From: CAVPCY01 sp963702525
Lineage (GTDB): Bacteria; Actinomycetota; Coriobacteriia; Anaerosomatales; PHET01
Direction of reading: 5' to 3'
Length of the DNA stretch: 64,000 nt
Assembly: GCA_963702525.1 (NCBI GenBank)
Contig: CAVPCY010000009.1
Location: forward strand, 97,228 to 161,227
Positions within the stretch are counted from its first letter, which is position 1. Each line of letters begins with the position of its first letter. This document shows, piece by piece, positions 39,044 through 47,307 of this stretch. Below the pieces are notes generated by a model. That model was not told where the DNA came from and did no database searches. It saw only the letters and a program-made list of their open reading frames with translations. Made by a program: the position numbers and the translations under genes.

Positions 39044-40372
39044 TCAGTTCCCCGCGACTGCGGCATCGGGCGCCATCAGTGGCTCGGACTTCGTTGCCGA
39101 CTCACCCGCACGCGGCGCGCTACGTGCCTGAACGAACGCGTCCACAACTGAGGGATCAAACTGCGTGCCCGATCCCCGGTGCAACTCCGCCACAGACTCG
39201 TCGTGCGTGAGCGCTCGCCTGTAGGCGCGGTCCGTGGTCATCGCGTCATAGGCGTCAGCGACGGACAGTATGCGCGCCTGAAGTGGGATCGACTCACCAC
39301 TCACGCCGGACGGATACCCGCCGCCACCGTAGTACTCATGGTGCCTCAGCACCATGGGCGCCAGTCCGCGAAGTGGCGGGATGCGTTCGACCATCGTAGC
39401 GCCAGCGGCTGGGTGACCCCGCATGGCCGACATCTCCTCGTCGGTGAGTGACTCGGCCTTCGTCAGTATCTGCCCGGGCAAGGCCAGCTTTCCCAGATCA
39501 TGCAGCAGGGCTGAGTACTCAAGCCTCTCGAGACTACGCTCGTCCAGCCCCATCTCCTTGCCGATGCTTATTGCGTACTCAGCCACTCGCTCGGAGTGAC
39601 CATGCGTGTACGTATCCTTTGCCTCAAGTGCACCGACGAAGGATCTGACGGTGTCGGCGTAGGCCTCCTTGAGGCTCTTGAACCGCTTGTAGAGACTCTG
39701 GGCCACCGCAAGTGGAAACACGAACAGGATGAGCGAAGCTGCGCTCGAGGCCATGACCTGCGCAATCATGTACCCAACCGCTGCAAGGGCAATCAGCGAC
39801 GGCACGTATCCAGCGGCAGACAACAGGGCATCCCTGATCCGGAGAGAATAGAGAACCGCCACGCCGATTGATACGAAGAGCAAATTGCCCAGCGCGGCGA
39901 TGATTGCCGCTGCGGCCATGGGAACCAGAATCGCGGGAAAGTCAGCGGGGGCCAGCGGGCTAGCCACTCCACTCGAAACAAGCGTTCGGCCACCCATCGC
40001 CAGGTACACCCACCCGGCGGCAAGTGAGACGATTACGAACTGTCCCATGTTGGCCAGCGTGGTGAAGAAGCCCCGACGCGTGCGAAGGGTGTTGGCCGTG
40101 AGCGCTGGCAACCCGCCGACGAAAGCAGCTGCCGTAGGTCCTTGAAGCAGCATGGCTGCCATTGTGAGAGGCTGTGCCAGCGACACGCCGTAGCGCCCGA
40201 TGGTCGGAGCGGTGTTCTCGGAGACGACTGCCACGATGGCGATGAGCAGGAGGTTGATTCCCAGATCAAGTCCCAGCCTCCGAAATGACAAGGCGAACAG
40301 GACGCAAGCGAGCGAGAACATGGCGACCGCCAGAACAACGAAGGGGCGAGGGATCGCTCTGGTTTCAGCCAT
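39044..40372 (-). CDS. Membrane HD-GYP phosphohydrolase, probable c-di-GMP phosphodiesterase
   Basis: 442 residues. N-terminal membrane domain with about seven helices (VVLAVAMFSLACVLFALSFR, LTMAAMLLQGPTAAAFVGGL and others), then a full HD-GYP domain: THGHSERVAEYAISIGKEMG, SALLHDLGKLALPGQILTKA, MRGHPAAGATMV, LRHHEYYGGGGYPSGVSGE, ARILSVADAYDAMTTDRAY. All key metal residues and the GYP are present, with Tyr-Tyr where many have a charged pair after HHE. ATG at 40372 follows GAGGGG. Expected to lower c-di-GMP in response to a membrane signal. Confidence 0.85.
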   Translation of the reverse strand: MAETRAIPRPFVVLAVAMFSLACVLFALSFRRLGLDLGINLLLIAIVAVVSENTAPTIGRYGVSLAQPLTMAAMLLQGPTAAAFVGGLPALTANTLRTRRGFFTTLANMGQFVIVSLAAGWVYLAMGGRTLVSSGVASPLAPADFPAILVPMAAAAIIAALGNLLFVSIGVAVLYSLRIRDALLSAAGYVPSLIALAAVGYMIAQVMASSAASLILFVFPLAVAQSLYKRFKSLKEAYADTVRSFVGALEAKDTYTHGHSERVAEYAISIGKEMGLDERSLERLEYSALLHDLGKLALPGQILTKAESLTDEEMSAMRGHPAAGATMVERIPPLRGLAPMVLRHHEYYGGGGYPSGVSGESIPLQARILSVADAYDAMTTDRAYRRALTHDESVAELHRGSGTQFDPSVVDAFVQARSAPRAGESATKSEPLMAPDAAVAGN

Positions 40373-40421
40373 GCGACCCCTCACCCCCTCGATTCTATGG
40401 ACCGGACGTCATCCCGCACTA

Positions 40422-40499
40422 CTAACGGATCGAGATCCAGGCGCCGCCCGAAAGGACGAGCGCGGCCAGCGAGGCCATAACGAGAACAATGCGCTTCAT
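40422..40499 (-). CDS. Short hydrophobic peptide, 25 residues
   Basis: ATG to TAG encodes MKRIVLVMASLAALVLSGGA followed by WISIR. It has two Lys/Arg residues at the N-terminus and a hydrophobic core, like a signal peptide or a small secreted/membrane peptide. GAGGGGG lies 10 bases upstream. It sits 50 bp before the HD-GYP gene on the same strand. The gene is supported only by this layout and composition; a longer overlapping frame (40381-40614) exists but has no family character. Confidence 0.4.
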   Translation of the reverse strand: MKRIVLVMASLAALVLSGGAWISIR

Positions 40500-40637
40500 G
40501 TGGAGAAGACCCCCTCTTCAGGTTTTCTTTGGTCTCCTCCCATCCCGCTAGTGATGGAGGAACGCTGTCCGCTCCGCTCTTTTCCGTGCTGACAGTGTCC
40601 TGCTTACTAGTCATGGCGCCGGTCCAAAAGGGAAACG

Positions 40638-41306
40638 CTATTCGGTTGTCAGGAGCCCGATGCGTCTGTTGATTGCATCGAGCGTGGCCCGAACAATGGA
40701 ATCACTATCGTTCTGTCTTACCAGGGCTGACCCCGAGAATGATTGCTCCCCAAAAGCGGTGACAAGCGAAATGCACGCCACCGAAACCTTCTCGCGACCC
40801 AGCTGGACCACTGCGACATCCTCGAGGGCGAACGTGGTTTCTTCACCGATGTACTGCCCAACAGCATCGAGGGTGGCGAGGGCGACGTGGCGCGCGCGGC
40901 CGGTCTGGCTCGCCGGGCCCGACGCCATCCCCACGTACTCCTTGCCGTCGATCTCGAGCGTGACCGAGGCGGCCGCCTGCAGTCCCGACACCGACGCATT
41001 GATGCCGATGATGCGCGGACGCGCAGCCGTCGGCCTAGGAGTCTGGGGCACGTCGGGGACCGCGTCTCGGCCGAGTTGGGCAATCGAGATCTTCCGGTGA
41101 TCCACCGGGACGCCGAAGCGCGCCATGAGTGTGGACTCGATGTCTCGAACCAGTTGCTTGGGCGGCTTGTTGGGAAGCGCGAGAACGTGAATCTCGGCGA
41201 TCTGGCCGTCGAGACCCACTACCACACGGGCCGCTTTGATCTCCCCCACCTGGGAAAGCGCGGCCTCAATGTCCTCAGCGCGGACCCGGGATGCACTCTG
41301 GTCCAT
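40638..41306 (-). CDS. Hypothetical protein, 222 residues
   Basis: First gene of the HD cluster, ATG at 41306 with GGAG. Two parts. The first has VVVGLDGQIAEIHVLALPNK then PKQLVRDIESTLMARFGVPV and DHRKISIAQLG. The second repeats a beta-strand plus helix pattern (ASVTLEIDGKEYVGMASGPA then RARHVALATLDAVGQYIG; VACISLVTAF then FSGSALVRQNDSDSIVRATL). I do not recognise a named family; the second part has a ligand-binding look. No membrane helix, so a cytoplasmic partner of the HD cluster is the likely role. Confidence 0.65.
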   Translation of the reverse strand: MDQSASRVRAEDIEAALSQVGEIKAARVVVGLDGQIAEIHVLALPNKPPKQLVRDIESTLMARFGVPVDHRKISIAQLGRDAVPDVPQTPRPTAARPRIIGINASVSGLQAAASVTLEIDGKEYVGMASGPASQTGRARHVALATLDAVGQYIGEETTFALEDVAVVQLGREKVSVACISLVTAFGEQSFSGSALVRQNDSDSIVRATLDAINRRIGLLTTE

Positions 41307-41479
41307 ACGGAGCTCCCTGCTGCTACGAAACCCACTGCTACGACTGACTCCCCGACCAGCGCACGTCGCGAGAATGCTGACGTGCTGCTCGTAGCGTAGG
41401 TGTGGGGTCTCGCAAGTGTCAACCGCGGCCCGAGAAGTGCTGCAACTCGGTGACCGCCGAGAACCTAGCCAACAAGGAC

Positions 41480-41503
41480 GAGGGCGCCCGATCGAGCGCC
41501 CTC
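41480..41503 (-). terminator. Terminator after hpf
   Basis: GAGGGCGC and GCGCCCTC pair over an 8-base loop, 20 bp after the hpf stop codon. The following minus-strand bases are G/T rich rather than a true U-run. Confidence 0.65.
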
Positions 41504-41524
41504 TCGAACAGCACCGTGCCGTGA

Positions 41525-42079
41525 CTACCTTCTCGGCTGGATCAGCCCGTAGTCACCGCCGCTGCGCCGGTAGAGCACGTTCACCGTGCCCACTTCGGCG
41601 TGAGTGAATACGAAGAAGTCGTGTCCCAGCAGCTCCAGCTGCAAGATCGCCTCTTCCTCGGTCATGGGCTTGGTGTCGATCACCTTCACCCGCGTGACGC
41701 CAAGTTCCTCTTCTTCAGGCTCGGGTGCTATCTCAGAGTCGCCCGGGGCCGTCTTGACGGCGATCTTGCCGTTGCGGCGGTCGACGAGCTTGGTCTTGTA
41801 CTTGCGCATCTGGCGCTCGAGCTTCTCGGACACCAGGTCGATCGCGGCGTACATCTCAGGCGCCGCTTCCTCGGCGCGCACCACGATTCCCTTCATATGT
41901 GCGGTGACTTCGGCGACATCGCGGTTCTTGTTGGACGGGTTCTTCTCTACGTGCAGCACAACATCGACAGTCATGTCATCACGGTCGTGGATCTTTGCGA
42001 CCTTCGAGATCTTCTCCTCGGCGTAGGCGCGGAGCGAATCGGAAACTGGCATGTGGCGACCGGTGATCGTTATGTGCAT
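41525..42079 (-). CDS. hpf: Ribosome hibernation promoting factor, long form
   Basis: Binds 30S subunits and joins 70S into inactive 100S dimers under starvation. 184 residues: the N-terminal S30AE domain (MHITITGRHMPVSDSLRAYA, VDVVLHVEKNPSNKNRDVAE, IDLVSEKLERQMRKYKTKLV) and the C-terminal dimerisation domain (VIDTKPMTEEEAILQLELLG, HDFFVFTHAE). Length and both domains fit the long form used by most non-enteric bacteria. AGGAGG precedes the ATG. Confidence 0.95.
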   Translation of the reverse strand: MHITITGRHMPVSDSLRAYAEEKISKVAKIHDRDDMTVDVVLHVEKNPSNKNRDVAEVTAHMKGIVVRAEEAAPEMYAAIDLVSEKLERQMRKYKTKLVDRRNGKIAVKTAPGDSEIAPEPEEEELGVTRVKVIDTKPMTEEEAILQLELLGHDFFVFTHAEVGTVNVLYRRSGGDYGLIQPRR

Positions 42080-42238
42080 CGCTACACCATCCTCCTAGAC
42101 ATCGTCCGGACAATAGGAAGATACCCGTTGTTGGGCTGGCGATTCGAAAGTACGCGAATGAGTCTCAGGCGGCATGCAGAAGCGGACGAGCGGGTCCCCG
42201 CCGCCGACGTGCGTGAATCGCACTGAATCGGCTGCTGC

Positions 42239-42973
42239 CTAGGTGATGTGGCCGAGGAAGTCCTTCGTGCGCTCGTGCTGCGGGTTGTCGAAGACCTCCG
42301 AAGGAGTGCCTTCCTCAACGATGACGCCGCCGTCCATGAAGACCACGCGGGTCGCCACATCGCGCGCGAAGCCCATCTCGTGGGTGACGACCATCATCGT
42401 CATGCCCGCCTCGGCGAGCTCCTTCATGACGTCGAGCACGCCTCGAACTAGTTCGGGGTCGAGCGCCGAGGTGACCTCGTCGAACAGCATCATGTGCGGG
42501 TCCATCGCCAGCGCGCGGGCGATCGCCACGCGCTGCTGCTGGCCGCCGGAGAGCTGCGCCGGGAAGTAGTCGGCCCGATCGGCCAAGCCGACCCTGGCCA
42601 GCTGCTCCTGCGCGATGCGTTCGGCCTCGGTCTTGGAGCGCCCCAGGACCTTGCGCTGGGCGATCATGACGTTGCCGAGCGCGGTCAGGTGTGGGAAGAG
42701 GTTGAAGCTCTGGAACACCATCCCGATGTGCTCGCGAAGCTCGTTGATGTTGGTCTTGGGGTCGTTTACCAGCGTGTCCTCGAACCAGATCTCGCCGCCC
42801 GTCGCCTCTTCGAGACGGTTGACGCATCGCAGTAGCGTCGACTTGCCCGAACCCGAGGGGCCCAGAACAACAACGACCTCGCCCTTCATGATGTCGATGT
42901 CCACGTCCTTGAGGACCTCGAGGTCACCAAAGCACTTCCGCAGGTTTCTGATGCGAACGATGGGCTCGGCCAC
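42239..42973 (-). CDS. Polar amino acid ABC transporter, ATP-binding protein (GlnQ/HisP type)
   Basis: 244 residues. Walker A VVLGPSGSGKSTLLRCV, Q-loop GMVFQSFNLFPHLTALGN, signature AQLSGGQQQRVAIARAL, Walker B MMLFDEVTSALDPE, and H-loop VTHEMGFARD. The motif VFQSFNLFPHLTAL is typical for amino acid importers. GTG start follows the permease stop by two bases. Last gene of the transporter unit. Substrate cannot be told apart from glutamine/glutamate/aspartate types. Confidence 0.9.
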   Translation of the reverse strand: MAEPIVRIRNLRKCFGDLEVLKDVDIDIMKGEVVVVLGPSGSGKSTLLRCVNRLEEATGGEIWFEDTLVNDPKTNINELREHIGMVFQSFNLFPHLTALGNVMIAQRKVLGRSKTEAERIAQEQLARVGLADRADYFPAQLSGGQQQRVAIARALAMDPHMMLFDEVTSALDPELVRGVLDVMKELAEAGMTMMVVTHEMGFARDVATRVVFMDGGVIVEEGTPSEVFDNPQHERTKDFLGHIT

Positions 42974-42975
42974 TG

Positions 42976-44333
42976 CTACCGCCCCCCTTCGTTGTCATTT
43001 GGTATCCGACCGGGAGCGGACGGGTCGACCGCAGCGGCGGCCACGTTGGCATCTGCCACTCCTTGCAGCTTCCCGCGCTTCGGACGCCCGCCGGCGGCCG
43101 GAACCTGCCCGCCCTCGGCGATCGCCAAGTGGCGCTCGAGCTTGCCGACGTAGTTGATGAGCGGGATCGTGACCAGCAGGTAGTAGATCGCGGCCACAAC
43201 GAAGGGCGTCAGGTTGCCCGTACGCGACACGATGGAGTTCGCGCGATACATCAGCTCGATGATCCCGAACGCCGAGAAGATCGCCGTGTCCTTGAACAGC
43301 AGGATGAACTCGGAGGTCATCGTCGGCAGAACGCGCTTGACGGTCTGCGGGATGATCACGTACTGCATCGACTGCCGGTAAGACATGCCGAGCGAGCTCG
43401 ACGCCTCGAGCTGGCCCTTGTGGATCGACTGGATGCCCGCGCGGAAGATCTCAGCCAAGTACGCCGAGGAGTTCAGGGCGAGGACAAATACCGCTGTCGA
43501 GAAGTCGTTGACGCGGATGCCCGCGATGCGCAACCCGATGAAGAAGATGGCGATCTGCAGGAACAGCGGCGTGCCACGGATGACGTTGATGTAGGCACTC
43601 GCGAACCAGCGCACTACCGCGAGCTTCGACATCTTCGCGAACGCGAGCGCAAGTCCGCCGGCGATCGCGAGAGGGAAGGCGAAAAGGATCATGCTGATCG
43701 AATAGAGCCAGCCCCAGAACAGGAGCGGAATCGCCACCACGATCAACTGCGGCTTGAAAAACAGCCCGGTTGGCTTGAAGTTGTTCCACGCTTGCACCCA
43801 TGCCTGCTGGTCGAGCGCGCGCGAGATGATCTCTTGGCGAGGCGGGGTCTTGTAGGAGAACGTCAGTCCGTCTTGGCTGCGCTCCTGGCCGGCCGCCACG
43901 TAGGTGACGCCCACCGGGTACTCCCCACCCTTGATAGGCGTCATGATGTCGAACATCTCGACCCGCAGACTGCTCTTTGCCGGGAAGACTCGGAGCGAAC
44001 ACGAGCGTAAGTGTCTGCCCGTCCACCGAGGTCCCGGCGGTCACAGGGATACGTGTCAAGCCGTCGAGCGTGACGACCTCCGTGCGCCCCTTGCCCAGGT
44101 CGAAGCCTTCGGGATACGTGAAGGTGATCGAGTCCATCGGCGCATCAGGATCGACGGTGGCCCGGAAGGTGAACCGGGTGGGCACACCCCCGGTCTCAGC
44201 CTTGATGGTGATCTTCGCGTCTTCGAGTCCAAACGCCGGCCCCGCGAAGCGCGCTCAGCAGAAGCGTCACCAGCAGCAGGGCCAGCCCAAGAGTAGCGGC
44301 CCTCCGAGTCCCCTTGCCCGTTGCGTGCATCCC
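42976..44333 (-). CDS. Amino acid ABC transporter permease with an N-terminal extracytoplasmic domain (frameshifted twice)
   Basis: Joined, about 450 residues. It begins with a signal-like helix (MHATGKGTRRAATLGLALLL), then a beta-rich segment (AFGLEDAKITIKAETGGVPT; DAPMDSITFTYPEGFDLGKG; LTLVFAPSLP; VEMFDIMTPIKGGEYPVGVT) of about 170 residues outside the membrane, and then a HisM/GlnP-type permease with five or more helices and the EAA-like loop (KGQLEASSSLGMSYRQSMQY). Junctions near 44262 and 43970-43990. The permease part itself is intact. An extracellular domain of this kind is unusual for this permease family; see findings. Confidence 0.75.
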
Positions 44334-44357
44334 CATGCATCCCGTCTTCCGATGGTA

Positions 44358-44387
44358 GAGGCCCCCGGCGTCGCGGCCGGGGGCCTC
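44358..44387 (-). other. Strong intercistronic hairpin
   Basis: GAGGCCCCCGGC pairs with GCCGGGGGCCTC over a 6-base loop (11-12 bp). It lies between the first binding-protein gene and the permease gene, both read on the minus strand. No U-run follows, so a stabilising or processing stem is more likely than full termination. Confidence 0.6.
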
Positions 44388-44440
44388 GGACCCTCGCTGC
44401 TACCGCACTTCACATACTGCGGCTCAGAAACGTGCGAGTG

Positions 44441-45259
44441 CTACATCTTGGCGCCGAACCACTTCTCGTAGATCGTGTCGTACTCGCCGCTCTCCTTCAC
44501 CTTGGCCATCGCCTCATTGAAGGCCTTGAGCAGCTCGGGGTTCTCCTTGCTGATACCGAAGCCGTACTGTTCGCCGGTCGGGATCTCCTTGACGATGGCA
44601 AGTCCCTTGGACGGGTCCTTGACCAGCGCTGCGGTGACCGGCAGGTCGTTCACGACGGCGTCGACGTTGCCGGCCTGGAGGGCGGCAAGGGCGTCGGTCG
44701 CGGTCTTGAACTCGACGATCTTGGCGTCCTTGATGTTCTCCTTGGCCCAGTCAAGACCGGTGGTGCCAGCCTGCGCGCCAACCTTCTTGCCGGCGAGCTC
44801 GGACTCGCTATTGAGGACCGTGCCGGCCTTCATAGCGATCGACTGGTTCGAGTCGATGTAGGGATCCGAGAAGTCGATCTCCTGCTTGCGCTCGTCGGTG
44901 ATGGTCATGCCCGAGGCAATGATGTCGAACTTGCCGCCGGCGACAAGCGTCGGGATGAGGGTGTCAAAGCCCTCCGGCTGGAACTTGGACTCGAGGCCCA
45001 TCTCCTTGGCGATGGCCGCCACGAGATCGACGTCGAAGCCCTCGGCCACATCACCGTTCATCGACTCGAACGGCGGGAACGAGGTGTCGGACCCGGCGAT
45101 AATCATGCCCGGCTCGACGAGGGTGAAGGTGGCAGCCGGCTCCTGCGCGGGCTGCTCGGGTGCCGGCTCCGTGCCGCCGCCACAACCCGCGAGGCCGAAA
45201 ACGGCCAGCACGAGGAGTGCGGCGAGCAGGATCGACAACAGCGTACGTGACTTGTTCAT
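44441..45259 (-). CDS. Amino acid ABC transporter substrate-binding lipoprotein
   Basis: 272 residues. Lipoprotein signal peptide ending AVFGLAGC (lipobox Cys about residue 24), then a Gly/Pro/Glu-rich linker and a type II SBP fold: MIIAGSDTSFPPFESMNGDV, GFDVDLVAAIAKEMGLESKF, DIIASGMTITDERKQEIDFS, YDTIYEKWFGAK. This is the GlnH/FliY-type family of glutamine, glutamate, cystine or similar binders. ATG at 45259 follows GGGAGGAA. Acts with the permease and ATPase downstream. Confidence 0.9.
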   Translation of the reverse strand: MNKSRTLLSILLAALLVLAVFGLAGCGGGTEPAPEQPAQEPAATFTLVEPGMIIAGSDTSFPPFESMNGDVAEGFDVDLVAAIAKEMGLESKFQPEGFDTLIPTLVAGGKFDIIASGMTITDERKQEIDFSDPYIDSNQSIAMKAGTVLNSESELAGKKVGAQAGTTGLDWAKENIKDAKIVEFKTATDALAALQAGNVDAVVNDLPVTAALVKDPSKGLAIVKEIPTGEQYGFGISKENPELLKAFNEAMAKVKESGEYDTIYEKWFGAKM

Positions 45260-45335
45260 CGTTCCTCCCCTGATCTCCGTATGACGGTCGCATCGTTCCT
45301 CAGCAGGAGCGAATGCGGCTTGACCACAGTGCACA

Positions 45336-45341
45336 ATCATA
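45336..45341 (-). promoter_or_regulatory. Possible -10 element for the transporter operon
   Basis: TATGAT on the minus strand, 77 bp upstream of the binding-lipoprotein ATG, in an AT-richer 190-bp gap. A second candidate TATAGT lies about 40 bp further upstream. No clear -35 box. Confidence 0.3.
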
Positions 45342-45454
45342 CACCTGTTGCGAGCCACGAGCAGGCGTTTTGCAACTATACGGTTTCTGCCCATCTCTAT
45401 GCATTCGCTTCGCCTGCCCACCGCACGCGTCCACAGCGTGGCATAAGCCGGATC

Positions 45455-46300
45455 CTACGGCGTCGGCTCGGCTTCGGGCGCGTTCTCGACCTCTATCTTG
45501 GCAGCGTCGCCGAGCCACTTGCGCCGGATGGTGTCGAGAACCCCATCGGCAGCCAGTCCGTCGAGGGAGGTGCGCACTGCGTCTGCCAGCGCGGTGTTGT
45601 CCGCTGCGACAGCCACGGCGAGAGGCGAGGCCGGCCCGATCTTGCCCGCGTAGCGCACGGTTGGGAAGTCCCGGGCGATGTAGTCGGCGATGATTGCATC
45701 GCCTGCCAGCAGGGAGACCCTGCCGTCGGCGAGCGCCTGCATGGCTTCGCGCAACGTCGCGTACTCGTCGACGATCTCGGGATCGATCTGCTGCCGGAGG
45801 ATCCAGTAGGACTCGGATTCCTTCTGAGCGGCCACCTTGTCCTCGACGATCGAATCCAACGTTCGGGACGGCTCCACTGATGCGGTCCCTTCCACGGCCA
45901 CGAACAGAGCTGGCGCATCGGTGATGTAGGTCCCGGCCAGGTTGAGCTGCGACAGGGCGCTGTCGTCGTAGGGCACCGAGAGGACCACGTCCACCGCGCC
46001 CGACGCCACTGCCGAGGCCGCCTCGGACGGCTTCACATCGACGAAGCTCACTGTCAGGCCGAGGCGATCCGCGAGCGCAGAGGCCACATCGATGTCGATG
46101 CCGGCCTTCTTGCCTTGGTCCTCACCGGCGAAGGGCGGTGCATCCATGTCCACACCGGCGACAAGCGCGCCCGCGGTCTTGACGGCCGGCGGCGCCACCT
46201 TGGGCTCAGGCTTGGGCTCGGGCTTGGGAGCGCACGCGGCGACCGCGGCGACCAAGACAGACAGCGCCAGTACTACGGCTATCCGCCTGGTCCGTCTCAT
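45455..46300 (-). CDS. Second amino-acid-type substrate-binding lipoprotein
   Basis: 281 residues with lipoprotein signal ending VAAVAACAP, then a short proline/lysine tract and an SBP fold: GALVAGVDMDAPPFAGEDQG, GIDIDVASALADRLGLTVSF, VDVVLSVPYDDSALSQLNLA, DTIRRKWLGDAAKIE. It is clearly diverged from the neighbouring SBP and lacks a partner permease of its own, so it may share the downstream permease and broaden the substrate range. ATG at 46300 with AAGGAG. Long leader upstream. Confidence 0.85.
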   Translation of the reverse strand: MRRTRRIAVVLALSVLVAAVAACAPKPEPKPEPKVAPPAVKTAGALVAGVDMDAPPFAGEDQGKKAGIDIDVASALADRLGLTVSFVDVKPSEAASAVASGAVDVVLSVPYDDSALSQLNLAGTYITDAPALFVAVEGTASVEPSRTLDSIVEDKVAAQKESESYWILRQQIDPEIVDEYATLREAMQALADGRVSLLAGDAIIADYIARDFPTVRYAGKIGPASPLAVAVAADNTALADAVRTSLDGLAADGVLDTIRRKWLGDAAKIEVENAPEAEPTP

Positions 46301-46587
46301 CTCGCTCCTTCCAAAGAGCTTGGGTGCTTCCGCCCGGCTGACCTGGTCTTTGGCCCCACACTCGCGCACCGGGGCTTCCGCTTGATGTTATCTCACTACC
46401 GGCCCTCTCGCCCGGGCCGACGGAATGTCGACTCAACGGACGGTACGACTTACCCCTAAGACGCGCCATGCTCGCGCGACGACCGAAGCCGCCGGCTTAC
46501 GTGGGTCCTTTCGGCCGCGTCTACCATGGACTAGGGCGCACAAGGCGCCCGCAACCACAGACCCGGGCGGAAGCGAAGGTGATTCTA
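46301..46587 (-). promoter_or_regulatory. Long 5' leader of the second binding-protein gene, with -10 element
   Basis: TGCTAGAAT (-10, 46582-46587) marks a likely start near 46575, giving a leader of about 270 bases. It can fold: GGGCGC-CTTGT-GCGCCC, a TTCG-loop stem (CGGC-TTCG-GTCG), and a long-range pair AGACGCG / CGCGTCT around GCCGAAAGGACC. No match to a riboswitch class that I know; a structured leader is an inference only. Confidence 0.35.
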
Positions 46588-46602
46588 GCACGCTTCTCCC
46601 CC

Positions 46603-47283
46603 CTACCACGCACGCGCGACCACAGCGACCCTGACCTCGTGCGCGCCTGCCAAGAGCAACGCTTGTGCGGCTGCGTCGAGGGTCGCACCGGTTGTCAGGA
46701 CGTCGTCGACCACTAGGACTCTACGAGGAGCCTTCTCCGCGACGGTGAACGTGCCTCGCGAGCTTGCGATGCGCTCGATCCGACCGAGACGCCGCTGGTC
46801 GCGCGCCCGAGACCGCAGCAGGAGCGGCCGCCGAGGTGCGCTCAACGTCACCGCCACCGGCTCCGCTAGCGCGGCCGAGTGGTCGAACCCTCGCCGTGCG
46901 ATCGCCGCCGAAGTCGCCGGGATCCAGCACACCGCATCCGCCCACCCGGCCCAGCGCTTGGCGACAGCGGTCGCGAGCATCCCGCCGAGAAGCGCTCCGA
47001 GTCTGCGCTCACCGGCATCCTTGTGAAGGACGATGGCCCTTGCCAGCGCACCGTCCAGCTCACCGAGACTCAGGGCGGCGCTGAACGCGAACTCGGTGGA
47101 CCAGCACTCAGTGCACACCATGGCCCCGTACGGAGCGCCGCAACTGGGGCACGCGTGGTCCGCGTCGATCTCGGGTAGCGCCGCCCTGCACTCTGCGCAG
47201 AGCAGGCCCCCCGGAAGATCGCAGCCCGCGCAGCGGGTAGGCGCCAGCAGTTCGACCATGCCTTGCAGCAGCCGCACGCACAC
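46603..47283 (-). CDS. ComF family phosphoribosyltransferase-like protein
   Basis: 226 residues. N-terminal zinc ribbon (CAGCDLPGGLLCAEC, HACPSCGAPYGAMVCTECW) and a PRTase domain with VCWIPATSAAIARRGFDHSA and the PRPP motif RRVLVVDDVLTTGATLDAAA. ComF proteins act in natural transformation in some species, often with a helicase, but the family is present in many non-competent bacteria. GTG at 47283 or the GTG two codons later follows GGGAGG. No comFA gene is next to it. Confidence 0.85.
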   Translation of the reverse strand: MCVRLLQGMVELLAPTRCAGCDLPGGLLCAECRAALPEIDADHACPSCGAPYGAMVCTECWSTEFAFSAALSLGELDGALARAIVLHKDAGERRLGALLGGMLATAVAKRWAGWADAVCWIPATSAAIARRGFDHSAALAEPVAVTLSAPRRPLLLRSRARDQRRLGRIERIASSRGTFTVAEKAPRRVLVVDDVLTTGATLDAAAQALLLAGAHEVRVAVVARAW

Positions 47284-47307
47284 CCTCCCACCCGACTCCG
47301 GGCAGCC

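Noticed and set aside
40500..40637. c-di-GMP riboswitch upstream of the HD-GYP gene
   Set aside because: A hairpin (CCTCC...ATC / GATGGAGG) is visible, but the conserved core of the c-di-GMP-I class (GCAAACC, GGGACGCAAAG) is absent.
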